Counted from the first letter of the stretch, positions 16,536 through 29,300 are shown. The stretch: 64,000 nt of DNA from Corynebacterium sp. p3-SID1145 (GCA_025144245.1 JALXXC010000003.1:160603-224602), one strand, 5' to 3'. Program-made: numbers and translations. Notes: generated from the sequence alone by a model not told the origin.

Positions 16536-18146
16536 CTACTCCCACTCGATGGTGGCCGGCGGCTTGGACGTGATGTCCAGGACCACGCGGTTGACATCCT
16601 CGACCTCATTGGTGATGCGGGTGGAGATGGTCTCCAGCACCTCGTACGGGATGCGGACCCAGTCAGCGGTCATGGCGTCCTCGGAAGCGACCGGACGCAG
16701 GACGATCGGGTGGCCGTAGGTGCGGCCGTCGCCCTGAACACCGACGGAGCGGACGTCGGCAAGCAGGACCACCGGGCACTGCCAGATCGCGTCGTCGAGG
16801 CCGGCCTTGGTCAACTCCTCGCGGGCGATGGCGTCCGCGGCACGGAGAGTGGCGAGGCGCTCCTCGGTGACCTCACCGATGATGCGGATGCCCAGGCCGG
16901 GGCCCGGGAAGGGCTGGCGGTTCACGATCTCCTCGGGCAGGCCCAGCTCACGGCCGACAGCGCGGACCTCGTCCTTGAACAGCAGACGGAGGGGCTCGAC
17001 AAGCTCGAACTCGACATCGTCGGGCAGACCACCGACATTGTGGTGGCTCTTGATGTTCGCGGTACCGGCGCCGCCACCGGACTCGACGACATCCGGGTAT
17101 AGGGTGCCTTGGACCAGGAAGTCGACATTCGCCTCGCCGTCGTTTCCGGACTCCGCAAGAACCTCGGAAACGGCGCGCTCGAAGGAGCGGATGAACTCCG
17201 CACCGATGGCCTTGCGCTTCGCCTCCGGCTCGGTGACACCGGAAAGCTTGTTCAGGAAGGCCTCATGCTCATCGACGGTGACGAGCTTGGCACCGGTCGC
17301 CGCCACGAAGTCCTTCTCCACCTGCTCGCGCTCTCCCTGGCGCAGCAGGCCGTGGTCGACGAAGACACAGGTGAGACGGTCGCCGATGGCGCGCTGCACC
17401 AGGGCTGCGGCGACAGCGGAATCCACGCCACCGGACAGGGCGCAAATGGCGCGGCCTTCGGGGCCGACCTGCTCGGCCACAGCGTCGATGAGCTGGTCCG
17501 CGATATTCGCTGCGGTCCAAGTCTGCTCAAGGCCCGCGATCTCGGTGAGGAAGCGCGTGAGCACCTCCTGGCCGTGGGGCGAGTGCATGACCTCCGGGTG
17601 GTACTGGACACCCGCCATGCACGTGTCCGTGTTCTCGAACGCGGCGACGGGGGCGCCCTCGGAGGAGGCGGTGACTTCGAAGCCAGTCGGGGCCTCGGTG
17701 ACGGAATCACCGTGGCTCATCCATACCGGGTGGTTGGCCTCCAGACCGTCGTGGAGGATGCCGCCGCGGACATTCATCGCGGTGCGGCCGTACTCGCGCG
17801 AACCGGTCTTGGCCACGGTGCCGCCGAGCGCCTGCGTCATGATCTGGAAGCCGTAGCAAATGCCGAAGGTGGGCAGGCCGAGCTCAAAAATCTCCGGGTC
17901 GAGCTGAGGCGCGCCGTCCTCGTACACGGACGAAGGGCCGCCGGAGAGCACGAGCGCCACCGGGTCCTTCTCCTTGAGTTCAGCCGCCGTGATGGTGTGG
18001 GGCACGACCTCCGAGTAGATGCGTGCCTCACGCACGCGGCGTGCGATGAGCTGCGCGTACTGCGCGCCGAAGTCCACGACGAGGACCGGGCGCGGGTGGG
18101 CGTTTGCGGGCGGGGTCTGCTGTGGTGCGTTCGCGGAGGTAGTCAC
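16536..18146 (-). CDS. guaA: GMP synthase (glutamine-hydrolysing)
   Basis: 536 residues, full length. The N-terminal glutamine amidotransferase has FGICYGFQ (nucleophile Cys) and the His/Glu pair in [10 protein letters not shown]; the ATP pyrophosphatase domain has the loop [10 protein letters not shown]; the C-terminus ends KPPATIEWE, the conserved dimerisation end. It makes GMP from XMP, glutamine and ATP, the last step after guaB. The start is GTG (VTTSAN) with TAGACT 8 bases upstream, so it may be leaderless. Unlike in relatives, a metal importer separates it from guaB3/guaB. Confidence 0.96.
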   Translation of the reverse strand: MTTSANAPQQTPPANAHPRPVLVVDFGAQYAQLIARRVREARIYSEVVPHTITAAELKEKDPVALVLSGGPSSVYEDGAPQLDPEIFELGLPTFGICYGFQIMTQALGGTVAKTGSREYGRTAMNVRGGILHDGLEANHPVWMSHGDSVTEAPTGFEVTASSEGAPVAAFENTDTCMAGVQYHPEVMHSPHGQEVLTRFLTEIAGLEQTWTAANIADQLIDAVAEQVGPEGRAICALSGGVDSAVAAALVQRAIGDRLTCVFVDHGLLRQGEREQVEKDFVAATGAKLVTVDEHEAFLNKLSGVTEPEAKRKAIGAEFIRSFERAVSEVLAESGNDGEANVDFLVQGTLYPDVVESGGGAGTANIKSHHNVGGLPDDVEFELVEPLRLLFKDEVRAVGRELGLPEEIVNRQPFPGPGLGIRIIGEVTEERLATLRAADAIAREELTKAGLDDAIWQCPVVLLADVRSVGVQGDGRTYGHPIVLRPVASEDAMTADWVRIPYEVLETISTRITNEVEDVNRVVLDITSKPPATIEWE

Positions 18147-18223
18147 GGTTTCAGAGTCTAACTCATGGCCTGAATAGACTGAATAGTCGCAACTGTGCAG
18201 GGCGGATTGCGGGTTCAGAGCGG

Positions 18224-18234
18224 CGTCGATAAGC
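18224..18234 (+). repeat. CGTCGATAAGC iterated 11-mer, copy 6 (intergenic)
   Basis: Exact copy between guaA and mntR. It occupies the position where the -35 of the mntR promoter would be (the -10 is at 18253), so it could influence that promoter. Confidence 0.9.
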
Positions 18235-18252
18235 GTGGTCCCGGAAGGTAAG

Positions 18253-18265
18253 TAGAGTTGAACGC
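18253..18265 (+). promoter_or_regulatory. -10 element of mntR (leaderless)
   Basis: TAGAGT (18253-18258) followed by 7 bases and the ATG at 18266. Confidence 0.6.
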
Positions 18266-18952
18266 ATGTCGGTGAGCGAATTATCCACCTCGACCCAGAA
18301 CTATTTGAAGGTCATCTGGAGTCTCACGGAATGGTCAGCGGAACCCGTGACGGCGACCCTGATTTCGAAGCAGACGGGGCTGCGGATGTCGTCGGTCTCG
18401 GATGCTGTGCGCAAGCTCGCCGCACAGGGGTTGATCGTGCACGCCCCGTACGGCTCGGTGGAATTGACCGAGAAGGGCCGCGGGTACGCAGTGGACATGA
18501 TTCGGCGCCACCGGCTCATCGAGACGTTCTTGGTGGAGACTCTCGGGTACACGTGGGACGAAGTGCACGACGAAGCGGAGCACTTAGAGCACGCAGTCTC
18601 TGACTACCTGGTGGACAGGCTGGACAAGCTGCTCGGCCACCCCACCCGCGACCCGCACGGGGATCCGATCCCGACCGCCGACGGTACGGTGCCCGCTTTG
18701 GACGCACGCCGCCTCACGGATGCTGGGGCGGGCGCCGGTGCAGCGGGGACGACGGTCACTGTCGAGCGGATCTCCGATTCGGACCCGACCCTGCTGAAGT
18801 ATTTCGAGGAGAACGGCATCGTTGTCGGCGCCGTCCTCACGGTCACTGAAGGCGCACCGTTTTCCGAGTCGCTCGATGTGAAGGTGGACGGGGCAAAGAA
18901 CTCAGTTCCGCTCGGCCGCACCGCTACCGACGCGCTGTTCGTCTCCAATTAG
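18266..18952 (+). CDS. mntR: DtxR-family metalloregulator, MntR-like
   Basis: 228 residues. An N-terminal winged helix ([35 protein letters not shown]) is followed by the dimerisation/metal-binding domain ([45 protein letters not shown]) and a C-terminal SH3/FeoA-like domain (residues 160-228). The GHPTRDPHG region and the adjacent importer fit the manganese-responsive MntR branch rather than the iron regulator DtxR. Its 3' end overlaps the convergent permease gene by 51 bases. It should repress the importer at 18902-21524 when metal is sufficient. Confidence 0.85.
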   Translation: MSVSELSTSTQNYLKVIWSLTEWSAEPVTATLISKQTGLRMSSVSDAVRKLAAQGLIVHAPYGSVELTEKGRGYAVDMIRRHRLIETFLVETLGYTWDEVHDEAEHLEHAVSDYLVDRLDKLLGHPTRDPHGDPIPTADGTVPALDARRLTDAGAGAGAAGTTVTVERISDSDPTLLKYFEENGIVVGAVLTVTEGAPFSESLDVKVDGAKNSVPLGRTATDALFVSN

Positions 18953-19801
18953 CCGCGTCGTTCCGCCCCGGCGCGCACGCGCTGTGACGATCCCCTGGCT
19001 CGGGCTGAACAGGTACACCAGCAGGAATGCGATCCCCTGCGCCATGACCACGAGTCCGCCAGGCGAAGCGTCGAGGTAGTAGCTCGCGTACAGCCCCACG
19101 ACGGAGCATACGGTGGCCACCGCAGGAGCGATCAGCAGCATGCGGCCGAAACTGTCGGTCAAAAGGTGCGCGGTCGCACCCGGAATGATCAGCATCGCCA
19201 CCACGAGGATCACCCCGACGGCTTGCAGCCCCACCACGCAGGTGAGCGCGAGCAGAGCGAGCAACACTGCTCCAATCAGCTTCGGCCGCAGACCAATCGC
19301 GTGAGCATGCACGGGATCAAAAGCGAAAAGCGTGAAATCGCGGCGCTTGAGCACGAGCACAGCCAGCGTGGCCACGCCCAAAACGAGGATCTGCACAAGA
19401 TCAGCTTTGGAGACGCCGAGCAGGTTGCCGAAGATGATGTGGTTGAGGTCTGTTTGCGCGGGCGTGACGGAGATGAGCACGAGCCCGAACGCGAAGAGCG
19501 TCGTGAAGACGATTCCGATCGCAGCATCTTCTTTGAGCCGGCTCGTATCACGCACGACGCCGATCAATCCCACAGCGAGGAAGCCGAAGACCACTGCCCC
19601 GACAGCGAAGGGAACGCCAGCGATATACGCCAGCACCACGCCGGGGAACACCGCGTGGGACACGGCATCGCCCATCAGCGACCAGCCGACGAGGACCAGC
19701 CAACACGACAGCACCGCGCACACGATGGAGGAAATCAGGCTCGTGGCGAACGCGCGGACCATGAAGTCGTAGGCGAACGGGTCGACAAGAAAAGAGATCA
19801 T
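18902..19801 (-). CDS. Metal ABC transporter permease (ABC-3 family)
   Basis: 299 residues with eight or nine helices and the ABC-3 features SLMGDAVSHAVFPGVVLAY near the N-terminus and VVAMLIIPGATAHLLTD near the C-terminus. The tail (about 25 residues, Arg/Gly-rich) runs into the opposing mntR gene. It overlaps the ATPase gene by 4 bases. Only one permease gene is present, so the importer would need a homodimeric membrane domain; the C. diphtheriae mnt operon is recalled as having two permeases. Confidence 0.88.
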   Translation of the reverse strand: MISFLVDPFAYDFMVRAFATSLISSIVCAVLSCWLVLVGWSLMGDAVSHAVFPGVVLAYIAGVPFAVGAVVFGFLAVGLIGVVRDTSRLKEDAAIGIVFTTLFAFGLVLISVTPAQTDLNHIIFGNLLGVSKADLVQILVLGVATLAVLVLKRRDFTLFAFDPVHAHAIGLRPKLIGAVLLALLALTCVVGLQAVGVILVVAMLIIPGATAHLLTDSFGRMLLIAPAVATVCSVVGLYASYYLDASPGGLVVMAQGIAFLLVYLFSPSQGIVTARARRGGTTRLIGDEQRVGSGAAERN

Positions 19802-20571
19802 CGTTTCATCACATCCAGCCCGAAGGCAGCGGCGAGATTATCGGGTTGCAGGACATCCTTGGGCGAGCCGTGCATGAGCACATGCCGGTTGAGCAGCATC
19901 GCTTCATCAGCCAGCTCAGGTAACGCAGGGAGGTCGTGCGTGGACACGAAGACGGTGGCACCGCCGTCTGCAAGCTCACGGAACAGCCGGGTCATCGTCG
20001 CTTCGCTGCGCTTGTCGACGCCCGCGAAAGGCTCGTCCAGCAACATGATCCTCGCCCCCTGGGCAATGCACCGGGCAACAAAGGCGCGTTTCCGCTGGCC
20101 GCCGGAAAGCTGACCGATCTGACGTGAGGCATAGTCCGTGAGCTCCACGCGCTCGAGTGCATGGTTGACGGCTTCGATATCAGCCCGGCGAGGCCGGCGC
20201 GTGAAACCGAGTTGTCCGTAGCGACCCATCATGACCACCTCCCGCACGCTGACCGGGAAATCCCAGTCCACTGCCTCGCGCTGAGGCACGTACCCGAGCA
20301 CACCGGTGCGGCGGGCAACCGCGGGGTCATCTCCGTTGACGGCGACGGTCCCGGTATCCGGCCGGATCTTCCCCATGATCGTTTTGAATAGCGTAGATTT
20401 CCCGGATCCATTCATTCCGACGAGTCCGCACACGCGTCCCGGCGCAATCTCGAGGGATGCACCGTCGAGCGCGAGCACGCTCCCATAGTGAACGGTGACA
20501 TCGTGCACGGATATCGCGGGAGTCGCATTCGACGAAACGGCCGCCACGGGTGATGACGCTTCCTGTTGCAC
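19798..20571 (-). CDS. Metal ABC transporter ATP-binding protein
   Basis: 257 residues: Walker A GMNGSGKSTL, signature LSGGQRKR, Walker B IMLLDEPFAGVD and switch FVSTHD. The family is that of Mn/Zn/Fe importers with ABC-3 permeases. An N-terminal extension of about 20 residues precedes the first strand, so a later start is possible. It sits between the binding protein and the permease in one operon. Confidence 0.9.
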   Translation of the reverse strand: MQQEASSPVAAVSSNATPAISVHDVTVHYGSVLALDGASLEIAPGRVCGLVGMNGSGKSTLFKTIMGKIRPDTGTVAVNGDDPAVARRTGVLGYVPQREAVDWDFPVSVREVVMMGRYGQLGFTRRPRRADIEAVNHALERVELTDYASRQIGQLSGGQRKRAFVARCIAQGARIMLLDEPFAGVDKRSEATMTRLFRELADGGATVFVSTHDLPALPELADEAMLLNRHVLMHGSPKDVLQPDNLAAAFGLDVMKR

Positions 20572-20579
20572 CGTGGCAC

Positions 20580-21524
20580 CTACTTCTTATCCGTCAACGC
20601 CTGCGTGATTACGTCGGCGTCGTGCTTGATCAAGTCGAGGTAGGTCGGAACCGGACCGTCTTTTTCCGAAAGGGAGTCGACGTACAGAGTGCCGCCGAAG
20701 GTGGCATCGGTTGCGTCAACTACCTGCTGCATCGGTGCGTCCGAGACCGTGGACTCGCAGAATACGGCCGGCACGTCGTTCTCCTTGACGAATTCGATGG
20801 CACGGGTGATCTGCTGTGGGGTTGCCTCATTCTCGGAGTTCACGGCCCAAATGAACCGTTCCTCCAGACCAGCGTCGCGTGCCATATAGGAGAATGCGCC
20901 CTCGCACGTCACCAGTGCGCGATGCTGCTCAGGCAGGTTCGCCAACTCAGCGACCATGCCGTCCTGGACCTCTTGCAGCTCCTTTTTGTACTGCTCGCCG
21001 TTCTGCTTGAAGTCCTCAGCATGGTCCGGATCGAGTTCGCTGAAGGCGGTGACCATATTGTCCACGTACTTCTCCACCTCAACCGGGCTCATCCACGCGT
21101 GCGGGTTCGGTTTGCCCGCGCCCTCGTCCTCGGTGATGTCGATCGGGTCCACGCCGTCGCTGACGGTGACGTGGGGCGCGTCGACGTCCTCGACGAATTG
21201 CGCGAACCAGTTCTCCAGGTTCAGGCCGTTATCCAGAATGAGGTCGGCATCAGACGCGCGGCGGATATCAGCCGGCGTGGGCTCGTAGCCGTGGATCTCC
21301 GCCCCCGGCTTCGTCAAAGACTCCACAGTCAAGTGCTCCCCCGCGACATTCTGGGCGATGTCCTGGATCACAGTGAAAGTGGTCAGCACTTTCGGCTTTC
21401 CGCCGTCTGCACGATCCTCCTCCGGCGCGCACGCTGCGAGCGCCGCCGCGAGAATCATCGCCATCATCGCGGCTGCTGCCACGAACAGTGCTGATCGTGA
21501 CTCCCGCTTTTCCGACCGAACCAT
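20580..21524 (-). CDS. Manganese/zinc ABC transporter binding lipoprotein
   Basis: 314 residues from the ATG at 21524, chosen over one at 21557 because AGGAAAGG lies just before it. Signal peptide with lipobox LAAC (Cys32). The cluster A-I fold is seen in VLTTFTVIQDIAQNV, EIHGYEPTP (metal His), NPHAWMSP (metal His), LVTCEGAFSYMA and a late FCESTVSD. Proximity to mntR suggests manganese. The sequence alone does not exclude zinc, and a TGAAAATGCATTCGCC stretch at about 21540-21555 has some resemblance to Zur boxes. Confidence 0.85.
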   Translation of the reverse strand: MVRSEKRESRSALFVAAAAMMAMILAAALAACAPEEDRADGGKPKVLTTFTVIQDIAQNVAGEHLTVESLTKPGAEIHGYEPTPADIRRASDADLILDNGLNLENWFAQFVEDVDAPHVTVSDGVDPIDITEDEGAGKPNPHAWMSPVEVEKYVDNMVTAFSELDPDHAEDFKQNGEQYKKELQEVQDGMVAELANLPEQHRALVTCEGAFSYMARDAGLEERFIWAVNSENEATPQQITRAIEFVKENDVPAVFCESTVSDAPMQQVVDATDATFGGTLYVDSLSEKDGPVPTYLDLIKHDADVITQALTDKK

Positions 21525-21671
21525 TGAGTTTTCCTTTCCTGAAAATGCATTCGCCAAGACTGTTCCACAAGTTACGCCTAGACGTACTTTTTATTCTGGA
21601 TAAACTTTAGTCGGACTTACAGGAGAGTCAAGATGACTCGACCGTGACATACGCCTCACCCCGTAGACATG

Positions 21672-21710
21672 AAAAACGCCCGGGGGATCATTGAAGATCC
21701 ACCGGGCGTT
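21672..21710 (-). terminator. guaB3 terminator
   Basis: On the minus strand AACGCCCGG-TGGATC pairs with GATCC-CCCGGGCGTT across CATTGAA-type loop bases and ends in TTTTT. Confidence 0.8.
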
Positions 21711-21731
21711 GTCGGCCGCGAAAGTGCGTAG

Positions 21732-22946
21732 CTAGCTGGTGAGAGTGATGTCCACCTTTTGGAAGCTCTTGATGTCGGTGTAGCCGCACTTCGCCATAAC
21801 GCGGCGCAGGCCACCGGCGAGGTTGTGGCCACCCCAGGTGCTGGTGCTGGGGCCGTGGAGGATCGTTTCCAGGCTCGGGCTATTGCTGCGGAGCTGTTTC
21901 AGGACTTCCTCGGTGGACGCTGCATCGTCGAGGCCCCAGCCGAAGCTGAAACCGCCGTCAACACGAGCGATCACGCCGCGCGGGAACCGCGGGTGCGCGG
22001 CCTGCGACTGCCAGTAGTAGCCGCCTGCGGCGGCCTCGGATGCAGCGGCGAGGGGCGTGCCGAGCATGACCGCATCGGCGCCGCAGGCGACCGCACGGGC
22101 GATGTCGCCGCTGGTCGCGATACCGCCGTCGGCGATGATGTGCACGTAACGACCTTCGGTCTCGTCGAGGTACTCGCGGCGGGCGGCGGCGGCATCGGCA
22201 ATCTGGGTAGCCATGTGGGTGCCGATGCCGAGTGCGGCGTCCGAGGTGGTCGCGCCCTGCCCCACGATGATCCCGGCGGCACCGGAGCGCATCAGGTGCA
22301 GCGCAGTCGTGTAGTCAGCGACACCGCCAGCGATCACGGGAACGTCGAGGGAACCGATGAATTCCTTCAGGTTGAGGGGCTCGCCGCCCTCCTGGACGTG
22401 CTCGGCGGAGATGATCTCGCCCTGGATGAACAGGATCTCGGCGCCGGCTTTGACCACGACGGGCGCGAGCTCACGGGCGTGCTGCGGGCTCACGCGGACC
22501 GCTACGGTGACGCCGGAATCGCGGACCTGGGCGATGCGCTCGGAGAGCAAGTCGTGGTCGAGCGGGGCCGCGTGGAGCTCCTGGAGCGTCTTCACCGCGC
22601 TGTCTTCAGCGGCGGTCGACTCCGGAACGACGTGATCGGCTTCGAGCGTCGCTTTGATCACCTTCGCGATCGCGCCGTCGAGGTCGGCGTGGCGGCCCCA
22701 GAGACCTTCAGCGTTGATCACGCCGAGGCCGCCCTGCTTGCCCATTTCGATGACGAACTCGGGGCTCGCCAAAGCGTCGGTCGGGTGGGAAGCGAAGGGA
22801 ATGTCGAACGTGTAGGCGTCGATATTCCAACTCAGGTCCACGTCCTTCGAAGAACGTGTGCGGCGGGCAGGCACGATGCTGATATCCCGCAGGTAGTACG
22901 CGCGGCGGGCCTCGCGGCCGATGCCGATCTCGACGTAGTCACGCAT
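21732..22946 (-). CDS. guaB3: GuaB3 family IMP dehydrogenase-related protein
   Basis: 404 residues, start MRDYVEIGIGREARRAYYL with AGGAAG upstream. It has the IMPDH TIM barrel (SWNIDAYTFDIPFASHPTD, FIQGEIISAEHV, GVIARVDGGFSFGWG) but no CBS domains, as in the actinobacterial guaB3 group. It follows guaB by 48 bases in the same operon. The exact reaction of GuaB3 is uncertain; some members may act as GMP reductase or as a regulator of IMPDH. A terminator closes the operon. Confidence 0.92.
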   Translation of the reverse strand: MRDYVEIGIGREARRAYYLRDISIVPARRTRSSKDVDLSWNIDAYTFDIPFASHPTDALASPEFVIEMGKQGGLGVINAEGLWGRHADLDGAIAKVIKATLEADHVVPESTAAEDSAVKTLQELHAAPLDHDLLSERIAQVRDSGVTVAVRVSPQHARELAPVVVKAGAEILFIQGEIISAEHVQEGGEPLNLKEFIGSLDVPVIAGGVADYTTALHLMRSGAAGIIVGQGATTSDAALGIGTHMATQIADAAAARREYLDETEGRYVHIIADGGIATSGDIARAVACGADAVMLGTPLAAASEAAAGGYYWQSQAAHPRFPRGVIARVDGGFSFGWGLDDAASTEEVLKQLRSNSPSLETILHGPSTSTWGGHNLAGGLRRVMAKCGYTDIKSFQKVDITLTS

Positions 22947-22994
22947 GGTGTCTTCCTTCTTTGTCTACGTGGGGAACGTGAGCGAAAGCGCTAG

Positions 22995-24593
<1,599 letters not shown>

Positions 24594-24730
24594 TCAGCAT
24601 AGTGCGTCGCGCAAATCGAGCTACGGCGCGCGAGGCAGTGCCCCCTCCCCCATGCGCCGGCAATCGGGCCGTGGCGGAGGGCAGCCGGAATAAAAGCACA
24701 CCAAAATTGAACTTCGCCGCCGGTGGGCAA

Positions 24731-24743
24731 TAGGGTTGAGTCT
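24731..24743 (+). promoter_or_regulatory. -10 element of DUF5319 gene (leaderless)
   Basis: TAGGGT (24731-24736) plus 7 bases before the GTG at 24744. Confidence 0.6.
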
Positions 24744-25115
24744 GTGAACTTTGACTCCATGATGCCGCGCGACCCGTTCGCAGACGATCCCAACGATCCC
24801 GCATCCTTCATCGAGGACGATGAAGTCGTGGAGCCGCTCAGCCAGGAAGAACGCCAAGCGGTCATCCGCGACCTCGCGCAGACGCGTGAGTTCAAGGAGA
24901 TCCTCGAACCGCGGGGAATCTTGGGCATCCACTTCCTGTGCGAGGACTGCGAGGAAGTCCACTATTACGACTGGGACATCATGATCACCAACATGGTCGC
25001 CAGCCTGCAGGGCGAACTTCCGCCCGTGCACGAGCCGAGCGCCCAGCCGAACCCGCGGGCGTACGTGCCGTGGGATTATGCGCTGGGCTACCTGGACGGT
25101 CTCGAGGCGCGCTAG
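24744..25115 (+). CDS. DUF5319 family protein
   Basis: 123 residues from the GTG at 24744 (VNFDSMMPRDPFADDP); the leaderless -10 fixes this start. Acidic, no membrane segment. The CEDCEEVHYYDWDIM segment holds two cysteines, and YVPWDYALGYLDGLEAR ends the protein. The family is conserved between guaB and the sigD/rsdA pair across Mycobacteriales but has no assigned function. A good terminator follows. Confidence 0.85.
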   Translation: MNFDSMMPRDPFADDPNDPASFIEDDEVVEPLSQEERQAVIRDLAQTREFKEILEPRGILGIHFLCEDCEEVHYYDWDIMITNMVASLQGELPPVHEPSAQPNPRAYVPWDYALGYLDGLEAR

Positions 25116-25142
25116 AGACGCACGGCAACGTCCGAAGAAATC

Positions 25143-25167
25143 AACCGCGGAGCACCCCGCGGTTTTC
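25143..25167 (+). terminator. Terminator after DUF5319 gene
   Basis: Perfect 8-bp stem AACCGCGG/CCGCGGTT with a 6-base loop followed by TT; it also ends 23 bases before the convergent rsdA stop. Confidence 0.75.
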
Positions 25168-25189
25168 GCGTATTACGGCGCCGCAGCTT

Positions 25190-26086
25190 CTACTGCGAGG
25201 ACTGCGCGGGCTGGGACTGCTGCGAGGCACCCAGCGACTTGGTCGTCGTTGGGATCGTCGAGGTCGTCGACGGGGCATTCGAGCTTGACGACGACTCCGT
25301 GCCCCGACCGCCATGCGCCGGTGCCGTTTCGGTGACCGTCACCGTCTGGGTGGCGGGCTCCGGAGTGACAGTGACCGTTGCCGGTTTCTCCGGCTCGGCT
25401 GGCTTGCCCTCCGGCTTCGGTTCCCGGGATACCGTCACGGTGGCGGGAGCCTGCGGCGCGGGTGCACCGGTCTGCTGCTTCTGCTTACGCTCACGGTCGG
25501 ACTTCAACGAATCGCGCAGCTGGTCAATGAGGACGCGGGCACCGGCGATATCGCCGGACTGGGTCTTGCTGTCAATCTCGTCGAGGGCGCTGGCGAACTC
25601 CACCGAGTCAGTGCGTTCGCCGAACAGGGTCTCGGACGGACCCCACAGGGCCGATCCCGGGGTGGCGTTGTACAGCGCGGCGCCGGTGCCGGCCACCATG
25701 ACAGTCGCGGCGGCGGCACCGACCAAGCCCGCGAGCCACGGGTTGGTGCGGAAGCGGCGGCCGCGGTCTTTCGTGTGCTCGGCCGCGCGGCGTGGCCCGC
25801 GCCGCGCGCGGTGCCCGCCTAGGGAAGCGACAGCCGGGTTTTCCTCCGTCACCGCATCGTCGCCGGCAACGCTGCCGCCGAACAGCTCGGACAGGTCGGG
25901 GGCCGCCGGCATCGGAGCCGCCACCTCATCGTGCAACCCAAGGAGCAGAGCAGCCAATTCATCGGAACCGCCAGATGGGTCCACACCGTGCGACAGGTCC
26001 GTCAGGAATGCGTCGCTCACCTGCAGATCATCCATGTTCGCGGTGTTACGCGAACGGTCACTGCCACCGGTGAACTTCGGATCCAT
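25190..26086 (-). CDS. rsdA: Anti-sigma-D factor RsdA
   Basis: 298 residues from the ATG at 26086, preceded by AAGGAGGGG; the open frame upstream overlaps sigD and is not used. Residues 20-75 (VSDAFLTDLSHGVDP, LAALLLGLHDEV) form the cytosolic SigD-binding part. One helix (about 117-138) crosses the membrane and the outside part is helical, then Pro/Thr/Ser-rich with ATVTV repeats. RsdA sequesters SigD at the membrane until proteolysis releases it. It follows sigD by 25 bases. Confidence 0.85.
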   Translation of the reverse strand: MDPKFTGGSDRSRNTANMDDLQVSDAFLTDLSHGVDPSGGSDELAALLLGLHDEVAAPMPAAPDLSELFGGSVAGDDAVTEENPAVASLGGHRARRGPRRAAEHTKDRGRRFRTNPWLAGLVGAAAATVMVAGTGAALYNATPGSALWGPSETLFGERTDSVEFASALDEIDSKTQSGDIAGARVLIDQLRDSLKSDRERKQKQQTGAPAPQAPATVTVSREPKPEGKPAEPEKPATVTVTPEPATQTVTVTETAPAHGGRGTESSSSSNAPSTTSTIPTTTKSLGASQQSQPAQSSQ

Positions 26087-26111
26087 GGCTCCCCTCCTTA
26101 ATCTCTCATCC

Positions 26112-26699
26112 TCAGCCCAGCTGTTCGTGCTGGCGCTGTTCTTCTTCGACGGCTTTCCGCATCGTTGCAAGGGCACGGTGCTGAGCGACGCGCACCGCTC
26201 CGGCGGTGCTGCCTGTGATCTCTGCAGTTTCTTCGGCGGACAGGCCGACAAAGACACGCAGGGTGACGATCTCTCTTGCCTTCTCACTTAACAGATCGAG
26301 TAACTCGCGTACTCTGTTACTTCCCACTTCCACCATGGCTGCATCTTCCGGGGTGTCACCGGAAAATTCCTGGTCAGGCATCTCATCGGTGGGGCTGGAT
26401 TTGTCGCGCGACAACGCCCGGTGCGCGTCGGTGACTTTGTTGAAGGCAATGCCGTACACGAACGCCATGAAGGGCTTGCCCTTGTCCTGGTATTTGTTCA
26501 CGGACGTGGCCACGGCGAGGCAGATTTCCTGTGCCACGTCTTCCGCGGTGGGCGTCCGTCCACCGCTGATGCGGGCGCGGGCGTAGCGCAGCACGGTCGG
26601 GTGCACAATCTGAATGATTTCCTTCAGTGCACGCTTATCGCCTTCCTGCGCACGGGGCACCAGGAAGGCGAGGCGGTCGTCGGTATCGGGTGCGGCCAC
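26112..26699 (-). CDS. sigD: ECF RNA polymerase sigma factor SigD
   Basis: 195 residues from a GTG with GGAGAG upstream. Sigma region 2 is seen in TAEDVAQEICLAVATSV and FMAFVYGIAFNKVTDAHRA, region 4 in VGLSAEETAEITGSTAGAV. Gene order with rsdA, DUF5319 and WhiB matches the mycobacterial sigD locus. In C. glutamicum SigD controls envelope genes, including L,D-transpeptidases and mycolate enzymes. Confidence 0.92.
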   Translation of the reverse strand: MAAPDTDDRLAFLVPRAQEGDKRALKEIIQIVHPTVLRYARARISGGRTPTAEDVAQEICLAVATSVNKYQDKGKPFMAFVYGIAFNKVTDAHRALSRDKSSPTDEMPDQEFSGDTPEDAAMVEVGSNRVRELLDLLSEKAREIVTLRVFVGLSAEETAEITGSTAGAVRVAQHRALATMRKAVEEEQRQHEQLG

Positions 26700-27197
26700 G
26701 TCTCTCCTTCGCGGTGTCGTGCCTCTGGGTGGGCTAATTTCATTCAGCGCAGTTGCAGCGGGGATCTATCGCAGGGTACGACAGACAGCCAATTTTCGGG
26801 CAGATTTATGGCAATTCATACTACGCCCCGGACGCTGAACGGCATAAATGCTCGCGCCGAGCGAGCCGCCTCCCCCTCCCCCCAGACCGGCCGGATTGGC
26901 TGAGTCTGCCGAGACCGCTGAGGCGCATGGTGCGCCTTTGTGGCGCCGCACGCAGCGACACCTACAATTCACCGACCTTTAACCTCCGGCGGTTCCCACT
27001 GTTCAGGGGCACGCTGGAGCCCGCAAAATCCTTGCTTCAAACTGTGCGACACCTGGCAGAAACCAGTTGTTTACCCACGCCTTGCACACTCCTATCTCGT
27101 GCTTCACCGCGCCCCGGCCCACATTGGCTTCCCGGCCGTACCGGAGCAGGTGGAAGCGTGAGCTCGTCGTCCCCCCATTCCAGGAGATTTTCACTTC
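26700..27197. other. 498-base intergenic region between sigD and whiB
   Basis: No convincing reading frame. It must hold the divergent promoters of sigD and the WhiB gene. A C-rich tract (CCTCCCCCTCCCCCC) lies near 26869-26884. I could not assign a promoter or RNA gene with confidence. Confidence 0.5.
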
Positions 27198-27521
27198 ATG
27201 CCCACGTTGTCTATGCCGCAGCAGTTGCCCGGACCTAACGCCGACTTCTGGGATTGGCAGCTCCACGGAGCGTGCCGCGGCGAGGCCTCCGACGTCTTCT
27301 ACCACCCGGACGGCGAACGCGGCCGCGCCCGCACCAACCGTGAAAACCGAGCCAAGGCAATCTGCTTCGGCTGCCCAGTGCTGGAACAGTGCCGCGAGCA
27401 CGCCCTCGCCGTGGCTGAGCCTTACGGCATCTGGGGCGGCATGAGCGAATCCGAGCGCCAGGCGGCGCTGCGCGGCAACACAAAGGGCCGCCGTTCCAAG
27501 GAGAAGGTCGCCGCGGTTTAA
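27198..27521 (+). CDS. WhiB-family iron-sulfur transcription factor (WhiB3/WhcB-like)
   Basis: 107 residues, start preceded by AGGAGA. Four cysteines (C26, C56, C59, C65) in the C-x29-C-x2-C-x5-C pattern bind a [4Fe-4S] cluster; GIWGG (77-81) and the basic tail KGRRSKEK bind DNA or sigma A. Position beside groEL/groES and sigD matches whiB3 in mycobacteria and whcB in C. glutamicum. It likely responds to redox state. Confidence 0.9.
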   Translation: MPTLSMPQQLPGPNADFWDWQLHGACRGEASDVFYHPDGERGRARTNRENRAKAICFGCPVLEQCREHALAVAEPYGIWGGMSESERQAALRGNTKGRRSKEKVAAV

Positions 27522-27573
27522 ACCGACGCTTCCCCGCCCCTTAAGAAAACCGCTGCCACCAGCGGCATGAAAT

Positions 27574-27622
27574 AAGCCCCGTCCCACGAACACCATTCAC
27601 AGTTCGCGGGACGGGGCTTTGC
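27574..27622. terminator. Bidirectional terminator between whiB and groEL
   Basis: AAGCCCCGTCCC-CGAAC pairs with GTTCG-GGGACGGGGCTT around ACCATTCACA; T-rich flanks exist in both directions. Confidence 0.75.
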
Positions 27623-27658
27623 CAGGCTGCGGGGCCACAGCCCCAGCCTCGCCAAAGG

Positions 27659-29284
<1,626 letters not shown>

Positions 29285-29300
29285 TCAGTCCCTCCCTTTC

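Noticed and set aside
26869-26885. C-rich tract considered as a 6C-type small RNA
   Set aside because: Only one C-rich stretch and no paired hairpins with C loops were evident; position does not match the known locus.
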